The notes under the pieces were generated by a model. That model saw only the letters and a list, made by a program, of their open reading frames with translations. It did no database searches and had not been told where the DNA came from. From contig WUJK01000010.1 of assembly GCA_011317545.1 (NCBI GenBank), forward strand, positions 1,488,001 through 1,552,000: 64,000 nucleotides of DNA, in the 5' to 3' direction. A program made the position numbers and the translations under genes. Origin of the DNA: Coniella vitis (taxonomy: Eukaryota > Ascomycota > Sordariomycetes > Diaporthales > Schizoparmaceae). This document shows, one piece after another, positions 36,345 to 47,311 of the stretch; within the stretch, counting starts at the first letter, position 1; each line of letters opens with the position of its first letter.

Positions 36345-37565
36345 CTTGTTTCTATTTCCTGTGAGCTTTTGGTCATCGAAAAGCAAGCCAACAATGAATA
36401 CAAGGAGCGAGCCTCAACGATCGTCCCGTTGCAAACGTAGAAAAGCCTTGTATGTATTCGCGGATGGCAAGAATGAAACCTCGAGCAAAGGCGTTGTTGT
36501 GACGGAGATACGGACAGAAGACAAGGAGGGAAATGAATAAGGAAGGGCAGGAAGAAAAAAACAAAGTGTAGACAGGTCTGCCGGTTGTGTGTGGTGGCTG
36601 GCTGGACGAGGGCTGTGATCCTCGCCATTTGCTTGGTCGCCCAGACTTGCACCAGGGCAGGCTTGAAGTCAGACTGACAGCTGGTGGTGCTGGCGGAGAG
36701 TTACTTGATGTGTGGACCTGGGCGTTGAAGAGGGTCAAGTGGTGAGGGCTTAGTAGTCGTCGGCAGTAATTATCCTCAACCACCCCTGGAGCTCTATCCA
36801 ATTCAAACTGGCTATGTTGGCTGCTGCAGCTACTTTTAGATGGTTTTTCAAAACAACTTGTATTGAGAATTACACAATGGGTCGCCAGAGCCTTCTTGCA
36901 TTATTGCTAAAAGCATTGTGCATGCTCATGTACGGCTTATATCTGCGGGCTGCGGCTGACTTGCACTTGGACGCGGCGGTGAATTAGCGGCTAGTACCAC
37001 GGCTGAGTATTGGCAGCCTCGCGCGTCGCTGCATTATAATACAACAGTCACCACCACCAAAACAGCAGATCAGATAGATTTTGAAAAGTAAGAAGTGCAC
37101 CACTGCATTGTTTTCAAATTGTTTGGGCTCAGGCCATGGTCTAAAAGTGACTCTGTGTGAGCTTTCATGGCCTATGGCTGGGGTAGCCTCAACGACGAGG
37201 CTGTGACTTAGACGCGGCTGTGGGGCCCACAATCACCTCCCTCGAGCATATCACCAAAACTTCCATTTTACCAGAGTGAAAAAATTAGCTCCCAGAGCTC
37301 TTTTACCTCTCCTTTCCTCCTCCTTTGCAATACCTCCAACAGCCCTCCAACCAGCAGGACCCCCCACTTCTTGCTCCCTTCTACCTTTCCCCATTCCATT
37401 TTAGTTGCTGCTTCTTTGCAAAGACCAAAAGCACAGCAGCAGCTCACAAACCTTCTCCAGTCTATCCATCCATCTACTCTACTCTCCCTTCTGCTACTTG
37501 CCTTCCGTATCGCAAGGGTCTGTCTCGCTTCACTTTGCCGTCTTCTGAAACCCGTCAGTCAAAAG
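36345..37565. other. Divergent intergenic region
   Basis: This 1.2 kb region separates the starts of the 34895 gene (minus) and the BTB gene (plus) and should hold both promoters. The last 250 bases before 37566 are pyrimidine-rich (CT tracts, TCCATCCATCTACTC), as is common just upstream of fungal start codons. No gene is seen. Confidence 0.5.
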
Positions 37566-39417
37566 ATGAGCTTCCTCGTACCCGTGCCGCCCGTGTCGGG
37601 CCTTGTGGCGGGCTCGGTCCGACGGTCCATCCGCCTGCTCAACAACTCCCGCGACCTCAGAGATGCCAACTACGAGACTCTGGAGGCCGAGTACGTTACA
37701 AAATGACCGCATCTTCCCCCTTCAGCGTTTCTTTGTCCCTGCCCGTCTCATGCAATCCGATTGTTGAAGCTAACGAAACGGTTGGGAAACCCCCCATAGA
37801 CTCTGGGACAGCAAGGCCCACTCGGACGCTGTGGTTGTGAGCAACGGCAATGAGATTGAAGTTCACAAGGCAAGTTTTTTTGGGCGGCGGCGTATATCAA
37901 GATCATCAATCCCACGACGACTGCCCTTGGACTGGCCTGACCTGACAAATTACCCACTCCAACCTTCCACCGAGGTGTCTCTGGCTGACCGCTCTTTCTT
38001 CCTTCTCAGGCGATCGTTTGCCTTCGCTCCGACTATCTGAGGGCCGCTCTCAGCGGCTCGATTGGCGTAAGTCTCGTTTGATTCTCCCGGTAAAGTCTGG
38101 CCCACAGTCTCACGCTTGACAGGGAATGCACAAAGACCGCGTTGATGTCGCGGACGAGTTCAGTTACCTCGAAGTGCGCTGCATGCTCGAGTTTTGCTAC
38201 ACAAACAGTAAGTTCAGTCCAAGTTTTTGCCCACTTGTTTCCGAACGATCCAGTGCATGCTTTGCAGAGGTCGAAAGTCCGGTTTTTTTTTTTAAAAAAA
38301 AAGGAGGGGGTTCCAAAAGAAATAATGCCCACAAGTTCGAGAGCAAAACCAAAAGAAAATTAACCTGTTTCTTCTTCTTCTTCTTCTCCTCACCCCCCCA
38401 GAACTACAAAACGAAGACAACTTTACCCTCGCAGACTGCGTCGCCCTCCTCCGCCTCGGCGACTTCTTCATCGCCCAAGACCTCGAAATGTACGCCGAGC
38501 GTCTCCTTTGGGCCAAACTGTCCCCCTATCTGCGCAAGGCCAGCACCTCGCACTGCTACCCTTCTTCGGTGACCAACACCCACGACCGCGACCCGTACCA
38601 CAAGCTCAGCCACCCCTCCCGCCAGCTCACCTCGGACGCAGACTTTGTCGCCCAGTTCCGCCAGGCCGTCGAGCTCGCCTATTCTGACGCGCGCACGCCC
38701 TACGTTGCTCCGGGTGCCGCGGCGGCGGCGGCGTCGTCGTCGTCCACGATGGCTGTCACCACCAAGCCGACGAGCTGCTGCCCGCCCGCGCAGGTGATTC
38801 TGGTAGACTTCACCTTTGCCGTCTGCGGCGCGCTGCTCGGCACGGAGCTCTTGAGCGATCTGAACCAGCGCTTCCCGCTGTTTGGCAGCGATCTGCTGGG
38901 CGTCATGTCCTCGGGCTTCCAGAGCCACTTTTGGCGCACCAAGCAGCTGCACCTCAATGCTCCTCCTTTCATTCCGGAGGGCGCCTTGGCTGCGTCCTTT
39001 GGTGGCACCCAGAATCGTCAACGACCCGGACAGCAGCAGAACGGAGGAAGTTCGAGCCAGAATCACAACCACCACAACAACAACAATGGCCTCTTTCTTC
39101 CTCCTCCTCCTCCTCCTCCTCCTGGTCCCCCCTCCTCCTCAACCACAACCCCTGCCCTCACAAACTCCTTCGAGGACCTCGAGGGCACCACGCACACGTA
39201 CCCCAACCCGCACCTGCCCCCGCAGCACCGCCTGGCGCTCTCGGACCTGGGCGTCTCGAGCCGAAAGTGCGCCTCGTGCCTGCGCAACTGGCGCCACGAC
39301 TGGCCCCCGCGCCTGTACGACATCCAGTCCCTGGAGCTGCGCCCCGCGCGCGCCTTCTGCTTTGCCTGTGTGAGCGTCCAGGGAAACGTGCCTGGATGGG
39401 AGCCTTGGAAGCGGTAA
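37566..39417 (+). CDS. BTB/POZ-domain protein
   Basis: A predicted 450-residue protein in five exons: 37566-37690, 37800-37869, 38010-38066, 38123-38207 and 38402-39417. All junctions keep the frame. Intron 2 starts GCAAGT instead of GT, a GC-AG intron. The joined sequence has a BTB/POZ domain at about residues 43-150, including HSDAVVVSNGNEIEVHKAI, SDYLRAALSG, DRVDVADEFSYLEVRCMLEF and CVALLRLGDFFIAQDLEMYA. BTB domains mediate dimerisation and recruit substrates to Cullin-3 ubiquitin ligases. The middle is long and low in complexity (His/Asn runs, P8). Near the C-terminus two CxxC pairs (C402-A-S-C405 and C432-F-A-C435) could bind one zinc ion. A role as a Cullin-3 adaptor or scaffold is inferred. 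Confidence 0.88.
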
Positions 39418-41983
39418 TTTCAACACGACACTTTTTTTCCCCTTTCTTTTCTTTCAGTACTCTTTTACATTTCAGATCGACCTTGACGTGGTTTCGTCAA
39501 GTAGCAATACGCATCGAAAAAACAAAAGAAAAACACCAAAAACACCAGAAAACACAGAAAACAATTACAAAACTCGCCCTAAAAAGGAATAAAAACTAAA
39601 AAGAAGAAGAAAAAAAAAAGGAAGAAAAGGGGGGCCGGGAAGACGGATCAGGATGGAAGAAATAGAAGTCCATCAAAATGAAAGCATTTGTACAATAGAA
39701 AGCGACAATGAGAAGAGACAGGCTTTCCATAGAAAAATCAAAAACAAATATTTTTAAATTCGAATTTGACTCATGGTGATATGGAGGGCCCAAGGGCCAA
39801 GGCCCGGGTGAAAATCCCTTCCTTTTTTTATATATGACAGCGAGGATGGCCGCATGATTATATTTTGCGATGTTGGCAGGGACCAACTCGAATCCAGTCT
39901 ACACTGAATATTGTTCTCCAAAAGTAGTCAAAAATTCGGGAATATTTCAATCTATCTGCTGAGCGAGAGTTGACGTCGAGCTAAAATGCGAGGTGTTAGC
40001 AAATCAAGGAGTCAACAGAAATGGTCATGTCATGTTCACAAGCAACGAATTCAGAATACAATCAAGCCAAACGAGACATAAGTAAACATGTACATAGTAG
40101 CGTGCAGGTGAGGCTGCCTGAACACTCGACCACTGCGCATGAAGCAACCCAAGAGGAATATCTGCTAGCAAGGCACTTGAAGTGATGTGCCGCAATATTG
40201 GTAGCTTGTCGGTCCCAGGAACGGAGTGTGGTGGGTGGTACCGAGCTTCCCGGTCAAGCAGAGTCAAGACTGTTTCCAACCGGTTTCTACCAGGAAGACA
40301 GCAGAAATGGCATGGCTCCCACTCTTGCGATCCGTTCGGGGGTTGGGGTTGCGGCTAAACTGGCTGACAGCTGCCACTTCCCGCGTGCGAGTGACTGTTG
40401 GCAGTTCTACCCGAGACAGTCGAGGTACACGTTTGAGGTGTTGCTGAAAGATGGACTCGGGATGTTCTCGTCTGATTCTGAAGCTGAGTGACGCTGTTGG
40501 CACAATGGTATATTGACAATTGTGCTCTCGCCTCACACGAGGTTCAGTGGTCGAGTCATAGCCACAGTGTCAGTATGCGCCAATCTGTCCAACACAAGGC
40601 AGATCAGTGATGTTTGAAAGAAGCTGAACCGGTCACCTGCGTCTGAGGCAATGTTCGTCACCATGGAAGCACGAGGAGGGCAAAGCGTCGTCAAACCAGT
40701 ATCGTGCTTCCAGCCGTTGCAGTCGCACAAGGCGTTGGCGAGCAGCAAAATAGAGTCGAAAAGCAGCGACATTGTCCTCAGCATACTGCCATTCTCGAGC
40801 TAAGCTGCAAGGTGGTTCGAGATACGGCACGCCATGATCCCACGGACGGGAGGCGACAAGTCGTCAGTGGATTACGGTGAGCTTTCCCATTGCCCCTCTG
40901 GGAATTAAGCTCCAAGGAAGCTCTCTGCTTATCGATAAGGCGGTCTTCAAGAAGACATGACGTCGATGCATCTGTGGCAGCCACACGCTTCGCAGTTGCC
41001 AAACCGTTGAGCTGGCGGTTACTTTTGCATGTGGTCTGAGCGTTTTTGCAACCCCTGAGCTCTGCATCAGCTACAGTGCTGTAGTACAGCGTCTGAACTG
41101 TGCGGATGTCATGGTTCCAGCTGCAGGGCTGCTACTGGCCCCAGCTTCCAGTTGTGATGCCTTGCGAGCTCGAATAGACAGAATGGGCTCATGATAACCA
41201 AGCAGCGGGTGGAAACAGGAAGTCGACATGCGCAAATGTCGAATGAAAGGGACTGACAATAATGCCAGCAATAAAAAGACAAACACGTTGAGCAGTATAA
41301 TGGCAGGAGACAAGTCATTGTCATAGGGCTGTCAGTGGGACCAGGGCTTCCTGTTAGTCACTAACGGCAATTCCACTCAGGGGTTCGACCACGGTGCCGC
41401 CGCCTGGCGCTTCAGGGATCAGCGCCTGTGGAGCAGCGGTCACCCAGTCAAATCATTCCTGTGGGCCTATAGTATTATGTACCATAACATGTACACAGGA
41501 CTTGCCCTACTGTCTATGTACCTCCAGTACAGTATGGCTTCAACGTTGCTTGGTCGGTCGCCAGCATTGCGGCAATGCGGCAGGCGACTGAGCGAGAAAA
41601 GAACTCTATTATTCTGCCATGCTTGCGCCTCACCGCAGATCAGAACGCAAAGAGAGGCGTGGTCAACGTGGCCCAAGCCAAGCTCGCCAATATTTCCCAC
41701 TGTCTTGGCCGGCTCAGGGTGTTTCAGGCACCGTCCAGCACTAACAGCCTCCCGGCTGCCACTTTCAAGCCCGTCAAACCAAACTAAAGCCAAGGACCGC
41801 CCCGCCCGGCCCTACTAGCTCCAGGGGAGAGCCACTCTAATTGTCGTTCATCCAGACCTCATCTCATCTCAACCAACATCTCCAGCTCTCATCACCCTCG
41901 TCGACTCGAATAGGCACACTTTCCAAAACAACCACCACAACACAACGGGTTCCAGCACAAGTCACACCTACACACATACACAC

Positions 41984-42043
<60 letters not shown>

Positions 42044-42048
42044 ACAAA
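39418..42048. other. Intergenic, no gene recognised
   Basis: This 2.6 kb stretch holds the downstream region of the BTB gene (A-rich near 39510-39620) and the promoter and leader of the vWA-like gene, including the (AC)27 tract. Short open frames on both strands show no motif. Confidence 0.5.
41985..42038. repeat. (AC)27 microsatellite in a 5' leader
   Basis: Twenty-seven uninterrupted AC units end ten bases before the start codon at 42049, so they very likely lie in the 5' untranslated leader of the vWA-like gene. Shorter interrupted AC stretches begin at about 41966. Confidence 0.9.
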
Positions 42049-42816
42049 ATGGCCGACTTTGACTTGAGCGAGTACGACGACAAGCTCGCGTACCTGCGCG
42101 CCTTTGAGACCGTCTTCCTCGTCGACGACTCGGCCGGCATGGCCCCCTATTGGGACCAAGTCAAGGAGCTGCTCGACCACATCACCCCTCTGTGCGCCAA
42201 GCACGACCCAGACGGCATTGACATCTACTTTGTCAACCACCGGCCCAAGGGCTTCATCGAGTTCCTGCCTGGCCAATCTGTGCGCAAGTCGGGCTACCGC
42301 CGCATTGGTGGCTTCACCCAGCTGCAGACGCGCGACAGCGTGGCCCAAATCTTTGAAAACGTCAGCAAGCCCGCGGGCCGCTGCAATATGGGCGCCCGCC
42401 TCCACAAGCTGCTCACATGGTACTGCAACAAGGTCAAGAAGGACCCGCAGTTTGGCGGCTGGAACCTGATTGTCTTGACAGCGGGCAAGTTCGACGACGA
42501 TGTCAAGGCGCCGCTGGCGGAGACGGCCAAGAAGCTCGACGAGATGAAGACGCCAGAGCACCAGCTTGGTATTCAGCTGCTGCAGCTCGGCAACGACGCT
42601 GGGGTGAGCAATGCTTTCCGTCACCTCGACGACGACCTGCACCAGGCTGCGGGCACGCGCGATATCATTGACGCTGTCTGCCTGGGCGATAAGGGCTCGT
42701 TGACGGCTGATGATATGCTCAAGGTCGTGCTGGGCGGTGTGGTCAAGAAGCTTGACGCGTGCCAGCAGGCTATGCCTGACCATGTGCCCGTTAAGCATAC
42801 CAGCTTGGACGACTAG
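42049..42816 (+). CDS. von Willebrand factor A-like protein, 255 aa
   Basis: An intronless frame of 255 residues with the fold pattern of a stand-alone vWA domain. A hydrophobic strand ends in the first metal-site motif, TVFLVDDSAGM (D26, S28). This is followed by a helix, by GRCNMGARLHKLL at the second site (about residues 110-122) and by the strand NLIVLTAGKFDD at the third (about 139-150). The metal-ion-dependent adhesion site is degenerate: the third position of DxSxS is Gly, and the usual Asp of the ITDG-type motif is Ala145. Metal binding may therefore be weak or lost. There is no signal peptide, so the protein is probably cytosolic. Many fungi have short vWA proteins of this kind with unknown roles. 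The gene converges with the 43010 gene, 193 bases downstream. Confidence 0.8.
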   Translation: MADFDLSEYDDKLAYLRAFETVFLVDDSAGMAPYWDQVKELLDHITPLCAKHDPDGIDIYFVNHRPKGFIEFLPGQSVRKSGYRRIGGFTQLQTRDSVAQIFENVSKPAGRCNMGARLHKLLTWYCNKVKKDPQFGGWNLIVLTAGKFDDDVKAPLAETAKKLDEMKTPEHQLGIQLLQLGNDAGVSNAFRHLDDDLHQAAGTRDIIDAVCLGDKGSLTADDMLKVVLGGVVKKLDACQQAMPDHVPVKHTSLDD

Positions 42817-43009
42817 AGCAAATATACATGCTTTTGTTTTTCTTTCACGAAGCAGAACGAACAAAACAAAGTGGAAACAAATTCAACCTGTACCTATATA
42901 GATCCTTCATCTCTGCAGTACATATATATATATATATATAATGTCTCGACAACCCAAGCCAGATGTCCAGCATCCCTCACACATACAAAGTCTCCCCGTT
43001 TTGACCCAC

Positions 43010-44227
43010 TCACTCGTCCTTGGGAGGCCACGCGAAGGACAAGTCGGGCCAGTTCAACCCCTCCCGCTGCACAAGCTCATAGTAATCCTCCCAGACCGTC
43101 TCCCAAGAAGTGCCATGCGGCCGCTCATTTCCACCTGGCTTCTGCTCTCTTCCCGCCTCAACTCTCGCAAAGTCCTCGCACGCCTGCGGATAGGGACGAT
43201 AATGCAACTCATCCCACAGCAGGCCGCCCTGCCTGTCCACAGGCCAAGCACGCTCGCAAAATCGGTCGTACATGAGCACAATCAGCTCTTGGCAATGGGA
43301 GAAGTACTCATCCAGCACAACTCTCAACGGCTGCAGCCTCTGCTCATCAATGCCAGGGGACGAGTCACACTCTCCACCGTCGTCGTCGTCACGGGTCCCT
43401 TCCTGCTGCATAGCCCTGCTCGCCCGCTTGATCTCCTGCTCGAGCGTCTGCGAGGTGATCATGAGTCTGCGCACGCGGCTCTCATCATAGTGCACCGCGT
43501 GCCCCTCCGCAGGTGCCATGGCACTCCGCACAGCAACGAAATCGTGCAATTCCCGCGGGAGCCAGAACACGTCTGTCGAGAGCGAAAGATCCAGGTCGTC
43601 GCCGGCAAGGTCCGACCAGTGCCGGACAGGGTCCCAGACAGGGTGTTGGGCTAGAACATCGCTGAGATAGGCGAGGGTGAAACCTTGCTGCTGCTCCTGC
43701 TGCTGCTGCTCCCCATCGAAATGCTTGTCCAACAGGTACCGCGCAAGGGCGTACGCATTCAACTTGGCCAACGCATCTGCATTCTCAGCCACCAGCTTCC
43801 AGCCCAGCTCCACCCCGCGGTCTGCGCGCCAAGATCTGAAACAGGGTGTCTGGGTGTCGAGGGCAAGCGAGACGATGCGCGGTGCCTGCAGCCGGCTCGC
43901 GATTGTCCCGATGAGCGCAGAGCGGGCGCAGGGTGTGAGGAAGTCGTAGCTGCTGACGTACTCGGGGAGGGTGTACAGGCTGGAGAAACGGAACGCGGGC
44001 TGGAAAGGCGGCTCAAGAGGGGCTTTGTGAATGTTGGGGCACTGGTTGAGGCTGAGGGAGTGCATTTGCTGGTTGAGGGTGGGTGTGGGAGACTCTTGTC
44101 CGGGTGACGAGTCAGAAGGGGAGTATGGAGGGGAAGGAGAAGGAGAAGGAGAAGGGGATGGGGATGGGGAGGGCGCGGCTGATCGGTAGAAGATCCGGTC
44201 TTCGGGCTCAGCGTAAGGAGTAGCCAT
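43010..44227 (-). CDS. Hypothetical fungal protein, 405 aa
   Basis: An intronless frame from the ATG at 44227 (MATPYAEPEDRIF). The frame is open further upstream to 44275, adding a basic stretch. The N-terminus carries an alternating Ser-Pro run (about residues 18-33). From about residue 60 the sequence is regular and globular-looking, with aromatic blocks such as LGWKLVAENADALAKLNAYA, STDVFWLPRELHDFVAVR and GLLWDELHYRPYPQACEDFA. It ends WPDLSFAWPPKDE. A Gln-rich insert lies at about 170-178. No signal peptide or membrane segment is seen. I do not recognise the family. The composition says it is a real gene. Confidence 0.7.
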   Translation of the reverse strand: MATPYAEPEDRIFYRSAAPSPSPSPSPSPSPSPPYSPSDSSPGQESPTPTLNQQMHSLSLNQCPNIHKAPLEPPFQPAFRFSSLYTLPEYVSSYDFLTPCARSALIGTIASRLQAPRIVSLALDTQTPCFRSWRADRGVELGWKLVAENADALAKLNAYALARYLLDKHFDGEQQQQEQQQGFTLAYLSDVLAQHPVWDPVRHWSDLAGDDLDLSLSTDVFWLPRELHDFVAVRSAMAPAEGHAVHYDESRVRRLMITSQTLEQEIKRASRAMQQEGTRDDDDGGECDSSPGIDEQRLQPLRVVLDEYFSHCQELIVLMYDRFCERAWPVDRQGGLLWDELHYRPYPQACEDFARVEAGREQKPGGNERPHGTSWETVWEDYYELVQREGLNWPDLSFAWPPKDE

Positions 44228-45599
44228 GTTTTGAGATTGTTCTGGGGAGTTCTTTTTTTTTCTTTTTGGTGACAACCTTCTGGTGAATTTCTTGATGAAT
44301 TGATGGTGGGAATTCGCTGATCTACAGTATCCGTCCGTACGTTTGTCTGCGTCTGTGTTTCGATCGAGATGCAGTGCGTATAGAACTGGTGCTCAATAGT
44401 AGGATGTGTTGTTATTATCCTCCATCAAGAATAAAAATTGTGCTGCCTGGACCAGCCTCTTATATAGAAGAGGGAAAAAACAGCTCCAATACGTCAAATG
44501 AATGTACAGCTAGCTACGTCTTCCATATCGAGAAATTGTGGCTTGGATGCGACAATACTCTTTTGTAGAGAGACAGGCAAAGAAAGAAGTAAAGTGTAGA
44601 CAATGCCATTATCGAATCGCTTTATTCTCCTTCCCTCCCCTCTCCTTCCCTCCTCTCTCTCTCCCCAACCCCACAGCCCAGCAGTAGAATATCGAGAAAT
44701 CGTGGCTTGGTTGCGACAATACCCTTTGGTAAAAGCGACAGCCAAAGGAAGAAGTAACGTATAGACAATGCTATTATTTATTGCTTTATTCTCCTTCCCT
44801 CCTCGCTCTCTCTCTCTCTTTACCCTCCCCCCGCCTTCTTTCACCCCACAGCCCAGCCCAGCCCAGCAATAGAATATCTTTTTTTTCTTCTTTTTCTTCT
44901 TTTTTTTTTTTTTTTTTTTAATTTCGGGGTATACGGCACGGTGCCCAGAGATATGAAAAATATTCTATATTGTTTTCTTCTTTTTTTTTCTTTTCATTTG
45001 TTGCAAGACGATCGCAGCATTTAGGACGTATCATGCATGTTCTAGAGGAATATTCCCAATCGAGCAGATTCTATTTCCAGAAGACCAGCGACAACTGTAT
45101 CTTGGTTGCAAGCAAATGCTTTGTAATAGACTCCTTGTCTGTCTGTCTGTCCAAAAGAAAGCAACAAGCCCATGGTCCCAAAACCACGCCAAAGCCACAA
45201 TGCTTTTCTTGTTTTCTCTCCGACTTCTTTGTTGGAACATTTTCGAACCAGACTTGGAATCACATGGCCCCCAAAGCATCTTACCACTATCACAGTGAGT
45301 AATATCACAGTCATTCTCGAGTTCACTCCCAAGGATTGCAGGTTTCCATCATTGATTGGGCATTAGGTCTCTTCCTTTACATGTTTCAGAGCCAACAACT
45401 TCCCTTCCTCATCGTAATGCTGTCAATACTTTCATAGGATACGAGTACGACAGACAAGCGGAATCCCTTCTAGAAGGGTCCAAAGACTTCAGGACTCGAC
45501 GCTGCCATGCATGCAGTTACGGATTGTGTCCCGCCAACTACCAACCCTGTATAGCCGTCCACGTCTTGCAAGCCCTTGATCAAGCTTCACTGTGACAGT
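44228..45599. other. Intergenic with a tandem duplication
   Basis: Upstream region of the 43010 gene and downstream region of the secreted protein at 45600. It contains the duplication at 44526-44878, a long T tract at about 44894-44920 and further T-rich sequence. No coding region is supported. Confidence 0.5.
44526..44878. repeat. Tandem duplication, about 165-185 bases per copy
   Basis: Copy 1 starts at 44526 and copy 2 at 44690. Both begin TATCGAGAAAT and share TGGCTTGG, GCGACAATAC, GTGTAGACAATG-like and GCTTTATTCTCCTTCCCTCC blocks, ending in CCCCACAGCCCAGC and AGAA. Copy 2 is longer through expansion of CT and CCCAG units. The copies differ at many positions. The unit is non-coding, about 300 bases upstream of the 43010 gene start. 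Confidence 0.85.
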
Positions 45600-46100
45600 C
45601 TACCATTCCCAATCATCACTCAAGTGCTCATGCTTGGCTCCCAAACCAGCCTTGGGGCCCAAATGAGGGCCCTGCTCTCGCACGATGTCTCCTTCGCCTT
45701 CGTCACCAATCTTGATTTGTAGACCCTTCGCCTTCAACAATGGCAAAGCTGAAGAAGTCGTAGACGGGGGTGAAATCAAAGGCGCCTGTCCAGGCGGCGC
45801 AAAAGTAGGCATTTCCCAATCCTGATTGTACGGCGCGGGTGGTACCACGAGTGCTTCTCCTCCTGCCAGCTGAGGTGCGGGTTGTTGGTCTGCAGTCAGT
45901 CCTGGTTCTTTGTATGCCGACGACACATCTGCACCAGGAACCATCATATGCACCACCCTCAGCGCAGCGTGTCCAAGTGACACGAAAGAATCTTCATTCT
46001 CAGCCCAGCTCGTGGAAATCGGAACCGCCTGGACGACGAAAAGACTGCCCGTCAAAGACAAGAGGATGGCAGCGACAAGAGTTGCGAGATGATGATGCAT
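45600..46100 (-). CDS. Secreted protein without cysteines, 166 aa
   Basis: An intronless frame starting MHHHLATLVAAILLSLTGSL at 46100. It has a strong signal peptide and a probable cleavage site after VVQA (about residue 25). The mature part of about 140 residues has no cysteine and is rich in Pro, Ala, Gly and Glu, with low-order segments such as PAPYNQDWEMPTFAPPGQAP and KIGDEGEGDIV. It ends SDDWEW. It is probably secreted or cell-wall-associated and partly disordered. I recognise no family and no catalytic motif. It lies about 1.2 kb from another secreted-protein gene on the same strand. Confidence 0.65.
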   Translation of the reverse strand: MHHHLATLVAAILLSLTGSLFVVQAVPISTSWAENEDSFVSLGHAALRVVHMMVPGADVSSAYKEPGLTADQQPAPQLAGGEALVVPPAPYNQDWEMPTFAPPGQAPLISPPSTTSSALPLLKAKGLQIKIGDEGEGDIVREQGPHLGPKAGLGAKHEHLSDDWEW

Positions 46101-47311
46101 TTTGGCTCATTGGTCGATATAAGAACCAGTTTCTCTTCCAAACAATGCACGTGTGTGTCTGGACACGATTTGCCGCGCGAATGCTAGCTTTTGGTGCAGT
46201 TGTTGTCCTTTGCCGGTTCAACGACAGACTTCGACGAAGCACGGACCACTTTGTTACTCCAGAGTAACAAATTGGTCTATGCTTCTGTAACAAAGACTGT
46301 CAGATCGCTTCCGAGATAAATTGGTTTTCAGTTGGTATTTATCGCGCGGTGCTCTGTAAGCTCAGAAGTTAACCAAACTCGTCTGTCCAAACAGCCTGAT
46401 GGAATTCCAGAGGAGGCACTGATGGACCGCAACGCGGTTGTGCCCGTTGTTGGCCATCCATGTCGAGGCAAGGAGGGCTGTCCTTACCGTGACGCGTCGG
46501 TAGACGAGGAAGCAAGAATGGAAAAGAATAACTAATAGCCGGTATTGTGAGAAATGAAAGTCGTCGAGTTAATCGATGTAGGGAAAAAAACAAAAAAAAA
46601 ACAAGGGTCTTTTGGATGCGGTGAGGAGTTCGGAGAGAATCTGTGCTTGACATTGGCGAGATCAAAGCGTCCGTCGTCCTGTGTAATGACAAACGTACCA
46701 GGAATCAAGACGCCGCTCACGTATTTCACCATGACTACGCAAAGAGCAAGCGGGTCAAAGAGGCCTGGCGTGTTCATAATCAATATAGACCTGGGCAAGT
46801 ACCACCTGGGTTTGTATCTCTGCTCTTTCTTCGTCGTCTCTCCTGACGTACGTATGTTACAGTGAGGACCCTGCCCGGATCTACTATCCGCATGGCAGTC
46901 ATAGGCCTTTTGAGAAGTTCGACTTGTGGAATGGAAACAATCTATTGGGGAAGGATACTCTCTCAATCTGAAGGACTACACCAAGGCCTCCGGAGATGTA
47001 GGACTCCCATCTACCAATTCACACAAGGACACCGTCACTTGCAAGTAAGTAAGAAGAAGTAATTCGAATTAAGCAAATGGGGTCTTTTGAAACGGTAGAG
47101 AAAACCATCCAAGTGTCCAAGTCGTACCTATATAGGTGTTCTTATTAGACAAGACCCCATCTGTACCTTATGGTACGCGATATCGACACCGACCGAAACC
47201 CCTCCGTGGGTAATCGTAACAATAATACCCTAGCTCCAAAGGCCTGAGTTGATTCGGTCCACACGAGAAACTCAAGAGGCCCCAGAGATATATAAGATAA
47301 AAGACACCGAC
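46101..47311. other. Intergenic, no gene recognised
   Basis: Upstream of the 45600 gene and downstream of the 47312 gene. A minus-strand frame at 46532-46966 contains a plausible stretch (NTPGLFDPLALCVVMVKYVS), but it has no matching splice structure or domain that I can support. Confidence 0.45.

Noticed and set aside
46532..46966. 144-codon minus-strand frame with a protein-like middle part
   Set aside because: No start, splice sites or domain support it, and the plus strand has a similar-sized frame over the same bases.
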